DNA from: Mercenaria mercenaria
Lineage: Eukaryota; Mollusca; Bivalvia; Venerida; Veneridae
Length of the DNA: 64,000 nucleotides
Reading direction: 5' to 3'
NCBI RefSeq assembly: GCF_021730395.1
Contig: NC_069365.1
Coordinates: 23,038,001 to 23,102,000 of the forward strand
Both the position numbers and the translations under genes were made by a program. Below are positions 1 to 10,876 of this stretch, piece after piece. The notes beneath the pieces are model-generated. The model searched no databases and was not told where the DNA came from. It saw only the letters and a list, made by a program, of their open reading frames with translations. Within the stretch, counting starts at the first letter, position 1; each line of letters begins with the position of its first letter.

Positions 1-660
1 CATCATATGACATACGGGTCATAACTCTGGCACCAATGTTTCATGAATTATGCCCCCTTTATACATAAAATGTCAGGTTAAAGTTTAGATTCACTTTCAC
101 TCTCTATCTGTTATTACCAAACAGATTTGATTCAAACTTAAACTATTTGTAGCACATCATCACCACATCATATGACACAAGGGCCATAACTCTGGCACTA
201 ATATTTGATGAATTGTGCCCCCTTTTTTACTTAGAATTTCAGATTAATGTTGGGCACTTTCACTTTATCTTTGTTAATACTTAATTAATTTGATTTAAAC
301 TTATAACATTGTTGCCTCATCATATAACACAATGTCCATAATTCTGGCACAAATATTTAGTGATTTATGTCCCCTTTTTACTTAGAATTTCTGTTTAATT
401 TTGATGCTTTTTCACTATTTCTTTGTTGTTTCTTACTGGATTTTATTCAAACTTGAAATGGTTGTTCCACATGGTCACCTACATCATATGTCACAATGTT
501 CATGATGCTGGCACCAAAATGCTATGAGTTATGCCCCCTTTTTACTAGCATTTCAGGTTCAATTAAGTTATGATGCACTTCTGCTCTATCTCACTTATTT
601 GATTCAGTCTTCAAATAGCTGCTCCACATTATTAGCCACATGCTATGACACAATGTCATG
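1..660. repeat. Degenerate tandem repeat, ~150-168 bp unit
   Basis: About four diverged units follow one another. Each starts with a CATCATATGACAC-like block, followed by CATAACTCTGGCAC, TGCCCCCTTTTTACTTAGAA and a TTTGATTCAAACTT block. Spacing between starts is about 150-168 bp (near 1, 167, 316 and 483), with a partial fifth unit near 640. This type of dispersed satellite-like unit is common in bivalve genomes, from general knowledge. No coding potential is seen. Confidence 0.75.
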
Positions 661-2100
661 GTGCATTACTATTGCAGAAATATTAAGGGGAAGAAACACA
701 TAACGTGTAGCTTGCTTTGCATATCATTCCAAGCGTTATGTGCACTTAGGTCTTTTTTAATTTTATTTGGATCGCTAAAATGAGGAGAAGCGAGCCAAAG
801 CTAATGTAAAACCAAAAATGTTTTCAAAAGAACTTTAAAAGCTGTCAGTGTATCGACATCTCTTGTTTTAGAGAGTTTCTTAGTCTTAGAGGAATGTACG
901 CAGAACTCTGGTTGTCCTACACCACGTACGTTTCTCGAGTTTTCGGTATAACTAATGACACACTGTGCTTTGATTTTAGGTATATGACCGGATAGTGTTT
1001 TTCCATAGTCTTAAATTTGCTTGGAAATGTATGTAGCCTTACAGATATTGTCAGGACTGTGTACTGTAGTGTTTACCTTGAAATTAATAAGATAAGACGA
1101 AGATGAGTTAGAAATGGAAGGATGTAATGTGTTTCAAGGGTTCACTTCAAATTATTTATGGTATGTGCGGTAGGAATATAAACGCGCCTATATTGACATT
1201 AATCAGACCTGTATATCATAGGTTGTGGTAAGGATTTACCTTTTTGCGTGCTTTGGTATGTCCGTCCGATCGACAAAAGTTCTGATTCACATACATCCAG
1301 AACTATACCGTCATAAGTTTTACAGGAATGATATACAACATTGAAAGGTTTTCATGTTATTTCGCGCAGTAACAGTAGAGATATTGTGGCCCTTAACTGA
1401 AGCACTTTCAAACTTGTGCTGCACACTACTCAATACGTATATGACATAGAGGCATGAATGTTTGCAGATCTACATGTAGTTGTATGTGGAGTTGTATACC
1501 TTGCGATACTTTAACTAAAACCAGACCATTACAATAAATAGCTCGAGTGTTGGCTCGGATGGTATGTTAATATGAAACTACTTGTATGCCTATAAGTAAC
1601 TTATAGAAAAATAAGGTGAAACTGCATGCTGGGCCTGAAGACCAAAGGTCAGTGTCATCATTACCAAATGTTGTGGAACAATTTGCAGTGTAAGACGAAC
1701 ACGAGCGAGAACTGCCAGGACGCTATATTTTAAAGTAGCACAACCGAACATGTTGAATAACATTCCTGTAACGTTTCACTACAACGTGTCAAATGATTGT
1801 TTGAGGTGTAAACTACATTACTGTTATCGCTAGCAAGAGACACACAACGGAGTTTTTCTGTCCCCACTCCCCTTTTCGTAAGAACGAAATATTACATTTG
1901 TTATCTGCGCAAGAGTTTAAGTATGTCTGAAATACAGTGTAATTTCAGACTTTGCTATTGGCGCAGGACCGACCTGCCGCGCAGGTTGCGGGTGTAACAT
2001 TATAGATCCATTTTGATTTGTAAAAAAAACCTATAGTTTTAGTCTGTAATCGTAAATTAAAGTAAAAGTTAATATGATTTATAAAAGATATTCAAGTTAT
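661..2100. other. Interval with no recognised gene
   Basis: No convincing open reading frame, tRNA or tandem array was seen on either strand. The base composition is AT-rich and non-repetitive by eye. Confidence 0.5.
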
Positions 2101-2198
2101 CAGAGTAATTTCCAGATTTATTATTAGCGCACTTAAAAACAGAATTTAAACAGAGTGCATATATTAACAAGCTTCCCACACATTTAGGTCAACGAATA

Positions 2199-2492
2199 AT
2201 GGCATTTATGACTCGAAACCACAATTTACCAATTGAAACAGGTCGTTGGAGTAATATACCCTCAAATGATAGAAAATGTACAGTTTGCAATGATTTAGGT
2301 GATGAATATCATTTCTTCCTTGTATGTCCATTATTTAAAACAGAAAGAAAACAGTTAATAGATAGAAATATTTATACTAGACCTAACATGATAAAATTTA
2401 TAGAACTACTTACGTCGCATAACTCCATAAAACTTAAAAAAGCTAGTTTATTTTGCAACATTATTATAAAGCATTTCAAAAAGGCTAATTAG
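2199..2492 (+). pseudogene. LINE ORF2 C-terminal fragment (5'-truncated)
   Basis: A 97-codon frame has the zinc-knuckle-like tail found at the end of many non-LTR reverse transcriptases: CTVC, then DEYHFFLVCPLF (a C-x2-C ... H-x4-C arrangement). There is no reverse transcriptase core upstream, so this is only the end of the element. A similar tail (CKMC ... ESEYHFLFCC) occurs at 58466-58861, which shows that this class of LINE has inserted more than once locally. It is not a host gene. Confidence 0.75.
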
Positions 2493-3107
2493 CTAATCAA
2501 TGTATGCAACCAATTTAACAGTAGTTACTTTATACTACTCTATTTAGGTCCACTTATTTCACCAAGTGCCAATCTAAGTTTTCATGTCTTTTAAAATACG
2601 TCAAGTTATATATGTCCCAATTACTACAGCTTAAAAGTGTACATGTATAGTTACAAAAGACTGATGAAAGTAAACTCTTTAAGTGTCCAAATGCAAATAC
2701 AGATCATTTGATATATTTGAAAAAATTGATACGCCTCAATTTCTATTATTGATAGTTTATCTTGTCTTGTTTGTTTGTTTGTCTTTTTTTCTGTGTTTGT
2801 TTGTTATCTGTGTTTGTTTAAAACTTTTGACATGTATATTCATATATACATGTATTTGTAATGTGTAGTATATTGTTTTTGTACATAACCATATAAATCT
2901 GTAAATTTTGTATATAGAGCAAACTTAAATTTGACGCCTTTTGCAGGTCTAATTTCATTTTCGCTTTCGGTATTAGGCTTGCCTTTTCATTAAGGTGTTA
3001 AATAAATGATATCTCTCTCCATTAAAAGTTCACAATATATTCCATATTTAAAACCCTACAGTTTCTAACCATTAATCAGTATTGTGAAACTGTTATAAAA
3101 ACTCATC

Positions 3108-3396
3108 TGATGTTTCCTTTAATCATATTTATAAAAGTAATTTTCACTGATACTGTTCTCTTGCAACATGTTTTCTTTAATCATACTTATTACAGTAATT
3201 TTCGTTGCTACTGTTCTCCAGTAACATGTTTCCTTTAATCATACTGAACAGTACTTTTCATTGCTACTGTTCTCCAGCAACATGTTTCCTTTAATCATAC
3301 TTATAACAGTAATGTTCATTGCTACTGTTCTCCAGCAATATGTTTCCTTTAATCATACTGAACAGTAATTTTCATTGCTACTGTTCTCCAGTAACT
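3108..3396. repeat. Tandem repeat, ~58 bp unit, about 5 copies
   Basis: Successive copies of TGTTTCCTTTAATCATACTT followed by a (T)ACAGTAATTTTCATTGCTAC block and CTGTTCTCCAGYAACA. Copies differ by a few bases and by small deletions. The array lies between two LINE-derived fragments. Confidence 0.8.
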
Positions 3397-3484
3397 GTTA
3401 TACATGTAGTTTAAAATTTTCATTTATTACTCATTATACATGTATTATCGAATTAGAGTTAAAAAAAAAAAAAAAAAAAAAAAA

Positions 3485-3632
3485 TTATGGAAGACAATAA
3501 CAATGGCCGTTTTCCAATGTGTCACTGTTTGTTAAATGTATGTATTTGTATATATTATATGCTGTTAATGCTGCCCACATAAGTGGGACTTAACATTTGC
3601 TTGAATAAACTTGAAACTTGAAACTTGTTTGT
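3485..3632 (+). mobile_element. LINE 3' end with TTGAAAC tail
   Basis: The segment ends in GAATAAACTTGAAACTTGAAACTTG. It has a polyadenylation-like AATAAA directly before a short TTGAAAC microsatellite, as at the 3' ends of many CR1/L2/RTE-like LINEs. An A-run lies just upstream. It may be the 3' UTR of the element whose coding tail is at 2199-2492, but the tandem array between them leaves this open. Confidence 0.6.
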
Positions 3633-3639
3633 TGTTGTT

Positions 3640-4481
3640 GCGGAAGCCAAATCAAGAAGACAGTCCGTTATGATTTTCATGATGTTTGTCACAATTAGTG
3701 CAAATCTGATATAAACAATCTTCCTATGTTATATTATAATTTATTGATGAAAAACGCATTGAAATTGTATGCAAATTGGAGGATGTGCTAGATGGAAAGA
3801 CGCATCGCCGCTGTCTCTTTGCAGCTATGTTTTTATCTTAGATAGGCTTTTATTACTCTGTTTGTTTGACATTGTACTCAATGTTTGTGCCAGCATAACT
3901 GTTCCAATATGGGACCAACGTTTGCATTAGTCAACAGAAAATTTGTGTTGGACCACTACTCGTGAATGTTAAAGAGTGATGTTATGTTTGCATTTTTCAA
4001 TACATTTATGAAATAGTTTGATAAACCTGTGTAATTTTGACCGCATTTTTTTGTGTTATTCTTTTTATTTTAATTTGTTCTTGTTCAAAAGAAGAAAATC
4101 TAATCTTGAGAAGTTACAAAAAGTAAAATTTACGACTCTAGCATGCACCCACACTAATCAAATGATACATTATGATTATTATTATCTTTGTTGGTTCAAG
4201 TGCTTCCACGTAATATTCACTTTATCTATAAGGGGAATTTTATAGATATGCGGTTCAATAAAATGCAATGTTAAAACAGGAATGATTTTAGAATGTACAT
4301 CTCACAACTGATAAAACATTTTCAAACAAAATATATTGGTGGAATGTGGATTATATATTAACATACTCTCTCATATTTAATCACTATTCTTATGTATATT
4401 GGTTTGCGTATATTGATACATCATTTTTAACTGAATAGATAAAAATATCGCTTAAAATTACATATTATCGGGTCTTCAAAT
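3640..4481. other. Interval upstream of the first mucin-like gene
   Basis: No recognisable coding region. It presumably includes the promoter and 5' UTR of the gene starting at 4482, but no TATA-box context could be assigned with confidence. Confidence 0.4.
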
Positions 4482-5147
4482 ATGATGATGCGGAATGGGT
4501 TAATTGTGAGTTTGGTGCTAGTGCTTTGTTTTGTCGCGTCGTCGGAACAAGCAAATACGACTACTGCCAGCACTATTCCAGCTACAACAAACAATACGAC
4601 AGCTGATTCTGAGACTAGCTCAGCAACTGAACCAAATACAACACAGGGACCGACGCAAACAACAGCCCTGACAACAGCTTCAGCTACCAACGGATTTACT
4701 ATAACAACAACAAATTCGACACGGAGTGATACATCTACAACACAGGGACCGACGCAAACAACAACCCTGACAGCAGCTTCAGCTACCAACGGATTTTCTA
4801 TAACAACAACAAATTCGACATCTACCTTTCCCTTACCTACAACTAATAGTACTGGTAATGGTACTGTTACCTCCCATACAATTAAAACAACATCACAGAA
4901 TACAACGGCTTCAACTGTTACTTCTTCTACAGCTACAACAGCGGGGCCTCAAGCTTCGAAGGAAAATACACCCTCGTCTAATGCTTACGAAGGCGTGGAA
5001 GCGGTGGCAGGAGTTTCTATAGTACTCATTAGTGTGGTTATTATTGTGATTGTTGCATTCCTTGCTCGATTTGAAAGACACAAAGAAAAAATAAAACGTG
5101 ACGAGAACGGCCAGAACAATGAAGCATTTGAAATGAGAAATAGATAA
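4482..5147 (+). CDS. Mucin-like type I membrane protein (copy 1)
   Basis: A single-exon frame of 221 codons, starting at the first of three consecutive ATGs. Residues 1 to about 24 form a signal peptide (hydrophobic GLIVSLVLVLCFVA, likely cut after SSEQA). Residues 25-168 are almost pure Thr/Ser/Asn, an ectodomain expected to be densely O-glycosylated with many N-x-T/S sites. It holds an internal duplication with a 33-residue period (TTQGPTQTT ... TNGF, twice). A transmembrane helix lies near 173-195 (EAVAGVSIVLIS ... IVAFLA), followed by a basic stop-transfer segment FERHKEK and a short cytoplasmic tail of about 25 residues. The gene at 8648 is a clear paralog. The role is unknown; a cell-surface mucin or adhesion component is an inference. 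The long frame on the opposite strand is a composition artefact. Confidence 0.78.
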   Translation: MMMRNGLIVSLVLVLCFVASSEQANTTTASTIPATTNNTTADSETSSATEPNTTQGPTQTTALTTASATNGFTITTTNSTRSDTSTTQGPTQTTTLTAASATNGFSITTTNSTSTFPLPTTNSTGNGTVTSHTIKTTSQNTTASTVTSSTATTAGPQASKENTPSSNAYEGVEAVAGVSIVLISVVIIVIVAFLARFERHKEKIKRDENGQNNEAFEMRNR

Positions 5148-7039
5148 TTCGAAGAAATGGACATATTTTTTCATCACATTAGGTGAATGCTGTTTTTATT
5201 GCCTGAATACCGGAATATGTATAGAATTCAAACTGGATTATACATTTATGAAAAAACTTCTTGCATGGTCTCGAATATATTCTTTGGAAGTATGGAACGC
5301 GACCAAGAAAGCAGTTGATAGCAGACTGGGCTTGATTGAGTTTCATATTAACTTGTTTAATTTCACTGAAAAAGGTTTTCAAATACATTATAGTATGTTT
5401 CTCAATGTAATGTAGGACTTTTTGTTGGTTAACACGAATTTTCTGTAATCATTCTGACGGGATATAATTCTATGTTTAGTACTTTTGTTATTTTTAAAAA
5501 TATTCGGATACGTCTTTGCTTGTTTATTTTATAAACATATTAATCAGGACTTTTCACAACATTTTCATTAGGTGAAAAAGATCCAAATTTTAACATATAA
5601 ATTGAGGATACATCTGATGAGTAAAGCTATTTAAAATACAATTGCAACACTTATTGTTTATGATAGAAGCCGTCAAACATTCCATGTCGGTCAATAGTTT
5701 TACAATGTCGGTCAATAGCTATACATAGCTAATGTTGTCTGTATGTTAACACCGACTTTAAATAAAATTTGTATCTTGTATGATGTATCTAGCTGTGACG
5801 CGCTCTTGTAATGGTCATTAAGGCCGCTGATGAGGAACTGATAATAGTGCTGTGGTTAAATTTATAATTTATGAATTAATAAAGCCCAAGTAGAAATGAA
5901 GCTTTCGCGTTTTCATTTTATAGTTTCGTTACTTTAGTTGCCTTTCAATAATCTTGTTTGTAAAAAGGGACTAAAATCATATGTATTGAATGACACAAAA
6001 TCGTTCATAAATTAAAACAACATTCACCAAGCAAAATGCAAACATAATCACTAAACGGTATTCTAGTAAATATAAATCTGGTGCATATAATAAAGTTACA
6101 GGGTCCGGATGTGTATTCTTTCTACCTTTTTAATTAAGACAGTGAAGTAATAGGAAACGATATTCTCTAGCAAAACAAAATGTAAATATATGAGTAGTGA
6201 CATAAATCACAGTAATTAAGTATATGCTGTTTTATTTTCAGTGTTTTTGTCAAATTTTATTCACGGTGTGAATTATTGTAGATCTACGCACGTCATTCTG
6301 ACAGTTGATTTTGTGATCACTTTGACTGTTGGGATGCTCTCTTTTCTCTCCACTTCCTCAATTCCTGCTAACGGATCAAAGGAGAACAATCGGTTTGGAC
6401 AGGTTGTTGATACAGCAACAGTGCTTCTGACTTGGTGACCTTCATGTCCAGAGACCACCAGAGACCTCGGCGAAAATCTCACTACACGTCATGGATCTCG
6501 AGAAGTCTTTGTTCCAGATGTACACAAATGGAGGAATCGAGTGTCGCTGTAGTTGGGACAAACAAATATCTCGAGGAAGCCGTCACAGTTAATTACCTGA
6601 CCTCATCCAAAAAGTGAAGATGTGAGATAGTGACACCATATTAGTAGGTCTGTGTCGCAAAAGTTGCAAGCACTTGATATTAAGTACAAAGTTGTGAGTG
6701 CAAATTTACCTACGAAATATCGAGGGAGCAGAAAATATGTCAAACTGATGAAAATATGCCGTGTGAGGAACATTAATGATGAACTGGTAGTAGAGAAGTT
6801 TGTGTGGTTGGTATTTATTTAATTCATTCAATGTGAAAATACTAACTGATGAATGATTGAAGATATATATAACGTTATACAATTACGATTCACTGAACTG
6901 CCATTCGCCGGTAAAATGTATGTTAAGAAATCAAACAAAATATGCTCCATCCAAATATTCTTCTTAGGAGTTTCATACCGAGAGAACACTTTCTTCTAGG
7001 ACACACTTTTACATAGATCATTACTTGGAAAGAGAATTC
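5148..7039. other. Intergenic region between the paralogs
   Basis: Includes the probable 3' UTR of the first mucin-like gene. Short open frames near 6241-6617 overlap in several frames, lack domain signals and are not called. No tandem array or RNA gene was seen. Confidence 0.45.
5761..5766 (+). terminator. Candidate polyadenylation signal, mucin-like copy 1
   Basis: A canonical AATAAA lies about 610 bp after the stop codon of the mucin-like gene, on the same strand, within AT-rich non-coding sequence. Position and hexamer are the only evidence. Confidence 0.35.
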
Positions 7040-7860
7040 ATTAAGGTTTCGATGGAGGCATTGAGAAACAAAAATCAAACAACACCAAATCATAGAAAGA
7101 AAAAGTTGTTTGACATGAAAATTGAACAGCATGTAAAACATGTATATTACTTTACGAAACAAGTGTCAGTATACTGATATAAACATTGAATTCCGGAAAA
7201 GGGCTGCCTAAAGGGGCTCCACTTCCGGACAGTTAAACGCCTTTAAAAACTCACCATTTTCAAAGAACTGTTACACATGTTCGTTTTGATGCATTTGCAA
7301 TAGTGTGCGAGTGGTGAAATTTCGAATAACAAGGTGGAACACAGTTTTCAGCAATTGTTTATCTTTATTTCTTTACAAATGGCATTCATTTTCAAAGGGA
7401 GACAACTGTTCCCGATTATTTTAAGTACAAATGGCATTCATTTTCAAAGTGAAACAACTTTTTCCGATTATTTTAAGTAATCTTTGAGAAAAAGTTGTCT
7501 CCCTTTGAAAATGAATGCCATTTGTAAAGAAAAAAAGATAAACAATTGCTGAAAACTATGTTCCACCTTGTTACGTGAAATTTCACCACTCGCACGCTAT
7601 TGCAAATGCATCAAAACCAGCATGTGTAACAGTTCTTTGAAAATGGTGAGTTTTTAAAGGCGTTTAACTGTCCGGAAGTGGAGCCCCTTTAGGCAGCCCT
7701 TTTCCGGAATTCAATGTTTATATCAGTATAATGACACTTGTTTCGTAAAGTAATATACATGTTTTACATGCTGTTCAATTTTCATGTCAAACAACTCTTT
7801 CTTTCTATGATCTGGTGTTGTTTGATTTTTGTTTCTGAAGTCCTCCATCGAAACCTTAAT
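7040..7860. repeat. Long near-perfect palindrome, 368-bp arms, 85-bp loop
   Basis: The left arm 7040-7407 and right arm 7493-7860 are reverse complements with only about a dozen mismatches by eye and equal length. The arms meet the loop at GACAACT / AGTTGTC. The loop (7408-7492) contains a third, partial copy of the inner arm sequence (ATGGCATTCATTTTCAAAG). Frames read from the two arms give the same short peptide start, MFRKVIYMFYMLFNF, which is an effect of the symmetry. It could be a fold-back element or an inverted duplication. Confidence 0.9.
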
Positions 7861-8647
7861 TGGTTTTTGCTAAATAGACCTTACTTTGACTATATTTTCT
7901 CCAAGAAGCCAAGTACGGGTCATGATGTTTTCACCGGTGGTGAATGTTTCTCTAAGTAAATCATGTAAATGTAGACTTTATTTCCATTTCATAGGCGTGT
8001 TTTCAAAGTTGATGAGGCTAAGGGTAGCCAAATTTTCACAGCTGTCAAAGTTCTTCTTGAAAAATTTTGGACATTTTTAATTTCTATTCCAATTTGTAAG
8101 TAATGCTTGCATTTAAACACTCTTATTTGTATATTTTACTATGTTCTTTACCATTAGAACATAGACTTTTGGGTCAAAGTTGCCACACATTAACGCATAT
8201 TTCGATTTTCGATGATTTTCAGAAAGTATTTTTCCTTAATCATAGAGCTACTGACAATCAGTGAAAAACACTCTTTCGTCATAGACATCTATAACTGTAA
8301 ATGTCGAAATATAGTGTTATCAATCAAGCAAACAGTGTAATCACTATACAGATTGCAATAATCTAACTTTGTTCAACAGATTTCTACTAATTGTTTATAC
8401 CTATCTGTCAAATGACATATTTTACATTTACACAATGATATAATTCAACAAGGAACACATCCGAACTACACATGAACAGCTGATAAAAAACGTTTTGAGG
8501 AAACTCAACCCAGTGTGACATAGAAGGATAGGGTACACGCGTTGAATATTATTGTCGGATGAGTTTCATTAATATGTGTTAACTTAGTATCAATTTTAAG
8601 TGGCATTTGGACTTCGAACTAGAGTTCGTACATATCTAAAGTTAAAG
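7861..8647. other. Interval upstream of the second mucin-like gene
   Basis: No gene, RNA or repeat was recognised. It presumably carries the promoter of the gene starting at 8648. Confidence 0.4.
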
Positions 8648-9343
8648 ATGTCATTCTTTTTTCTACGTTACGGAACTGTTCTGTTAGGGATGGTCATTTG
8701 TTTTCATGAAAATGTTGGACGCAGCTTATCAACTTCTGTGCCTAGTTCTACTACAAGCAACTTTACTACCCTCGGTCATATATACCAGTCATCTAAGGAC
8801 AATAATGCTACAAAACGAACTAGTTCATCCAGTGCTGCCAGTTCTTCATCTGTTGACAGTATTACCATGACAACAACCGACGGAAGAAATGTTATGGTTA
8901 ACACAAACTTGACTACAAACACTGCTGCAACTCCATCGCCTGATTCTAACTCTACCCGTAATAAAAGTAGGAGTAGTTCCGCAAATACAACTACAGACAC
9001 ATCAACCTCCAGCTCAACTATCGTCAAAGCAACCTCTAAATCTACTACTACAGTCAAACCAACGACAGCACATTCTAAAGACAATTTTACTCTAACGACA
9101 CCTGCTAATAAAACAACGACGAACGGAAGCGTTATTGTGGGAAAACAAGCTTACCCTTATGATGGGATTGAGGCAGTTGCTGGTGTGAGTATTGTGCTTA
9201 TAAGTGCCATTATCATACTGATTGTGGCATTCCTTGCAAGGTTTGAGAGACACAGAGAAAAAGTGCAACCTGAGAAAGTACATCATAAAGATGAAAAGAC
9301 TACTTATACAAGGTCTAGATCAGAAATAGGAACACGCATATAA
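8648..9343 (+). CDS. Mucin-like type I membrane protein (copy 2)
   Basis: A 231-codon frame. The first ATG is at 8648; the open frame extends 48 bp upstream without an ATG. The signal peptide is MSFFFLRYGTVLLGMVICF. A Ser/Thr/Asn-rich ectodomain (about residues 28-170) shows no clear alignment with copy 1 beyond composition. The membrane-proximal part, from YDGIEAVAGVSIVLIS to FERHREK, matches copy 1 at 29 of 35 positions, all differences being conservative. The cytoplasmic tail then diverges again (VQPEKVHHKDEKTTYTRSRS) and is longer and more basic. The gene is in tandem and same orientation with copy 1, about 3.5 kb downstream, which points to local duplication. The function is not known. 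Confidence 0.78.
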   Translation: MSFFFLRYGTVLLGMVICFHENVGRSLSTSVPSSTTSNFTTLGHIYQSSKDNNATKRTSSSSAASSSSVDSITMTTTDGRNVMVNTNLTTNTAATPSPDSNSTRNKSRSSSANTTTDTSTSSSTIVKATSKSTTTVKPTTAHSKDNFTLTTPANKTTTNGSVIVGKQAYPYDGIEAVAGVSIVLISAIIILIVAFLARFERHREKVQPEKVHHKDEKTTYTRSRSEIGTRI

Positions 9344-9489
9344 ATTACTGCATGTTGGACATGTTTGAACTTTGACATTTTCTATTTCATGGAAACTATA
9401 TCATGCTGATATTTAATTGGCAGTTAAGTTAAAAAATGTTTCTTCAATATGTATTCAGGATCATTGTTAACAGTTATAAGGCCTAAATT

Positions 9490-9790
9490 TTATTTTGTTT
9501 CCGGTAACATGCTACAATTATTAGGGTAGGTAGGTCGGCATTTTTTTTGGATTTTTTTATTTCGGAAATTATTTTTTATGTCGAAAAATGAATACAAATA
9601 AGGGGGTTATGCCTTTAGAGCATTAGTAAGTTGATTTCTAACACCACTGAACATGTTTAAAGCATAAATAGTGAAGTTTTGCAACTTTCTGTTAAAAAGT
9701 TGAAAAATATTCTCCAAGGCCATAAAAACATTTAGGGTCGGGCAAAAAATTTAGGGTAGGTCGGGATACCGGAAACGAACAATTTTTTAC
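9490..9790. mobile_element. Short non-autonomous TIR element with 9-bp TSD
   Basis: GCCTAAATT is repeated directly at 9481-9489 and 9791-9799. Just inside lie inverted ends with the core GTTTCCGGTA (9497-9506) and TACCGGAAAC (9767-9776). AGGGTAGGTCGG-like words occur near both ends in the same orientation. It has no coding capacity. The direct repeat length (8-9 bp) would suit a hAT- or Mutator-like source. The TIR match beyond the 10-bp core is poor. Confidence 0.6.
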
Positions 9791-10312
9791 GCCTAAATTC
9801 GAGTGTTTATCAATTTTAACTAATTAGAATCTATATTTGAGAATTTTATTTTAGTACTTGACGTTACTTGACATTATATAGTGATAGCGTGCGGCGTTCA
9901 AGGAAACACGTTTTCACGGAAGTGGTGACAACAATCTTTTTGTCAGGAGTTGAACCTTCTTAATATTTACTACGTAAAAGTGTTGTGACCGGGCCCGACG
10001 AATTCAAGCCTTGTTTCTAATTTGGCCTGCCAGACTAGAATTCCTAAATTTATAACTGTGTACTTACGTTTTGATATTACAACATGAAAAATGTCAAGGG
10101 TTTTATCGCTATCTTTGTTGGCATTTTTATTTGTACTTTGGTTGATAAAATTACTGCCTGTATGATAATTATCAGTATAATATTGTAGACACTTTTATAC
10201 AAGGGTTAGAGTTACTACTTGATATTAGACTACTTGATATATAAAGGTTTATATATCACTATCTGATCATATACATTACATAGAGGATATAACATGAGTG
10301 CCTTTTCATATT

Positions 10313-10400
10313 GAATTTATTAAACGAGTTGAATAAAATAATAATATGCGAGGCTCTGCCGAGCATTTTATCAATTTTATTCAACGAGTTGAATAAATTC
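10313..10400. repeat. 88-bp palindrome
   Basis: The arms start GAATTTATT and end with its complement AATAAATTC, each holding a GAGTTGAATAAA/TTTATTCAAC block. The centre (TGCGAGGCTCTGCCGAGCA) is also nearly self-complementary. It is probably a tiny hairpin element. Confidence 0.7.
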
Positions 10401-10876
10401 AATGTGGAAAGTCACAAATGTAATATTCTTTTTATCACATGCTATACTTTCCTGTCGAAACATCAAAAAATCTACTTTCTTTTACTATATAAACAAGTCA
10501 ATTTGACCGACGTTTCCAATACTATAAATGACGTCGACGTCAAAGCTTTATTACACCAGTGTATTATCATTTTTATTTATTGGCTTTATTACACTCCCGC
10601 GACGTCAAACATGTGATAACTTAGTTTACGTAACTCAAACCCTGGTATTGATCAATGATAAAAAAAAACGACATGCTAGTTATATCTGGCCTTTAATGAA
10701 ATAATAATGGAAAGTCACAGTCAATTACTAAATCATAACATCGAGTTGATATTTTTTAGTTAAGAATGACGCTATATCTAGTCAGCTGGAATGTGTTATA
10801 TGTGTGAAATAGTATCCACATTTGCAAAAGTCACGTTTCACTCAATAAGGCTACACGTTGAAATTCCTTGTAATCG

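Noticed and set aside
4427-4789. 120-codon minus-strand frame rich in Val
   Set aside because: Antisense shadow of the Thr/Ser-rich mucin ectodomain. The same applies to the frame at 8776-9084.
6241-6617. Overlapping short frames on both strands
   Set aside because: No domain, no splice context and no codon signal. Left as unassigned.
6923-7959. Two frames sharing MFRKVIYMFYMLFNF
   Set aside because: Each lies in one arm of the palindrome; the shared peptide is due to symmetry and shows no domain.
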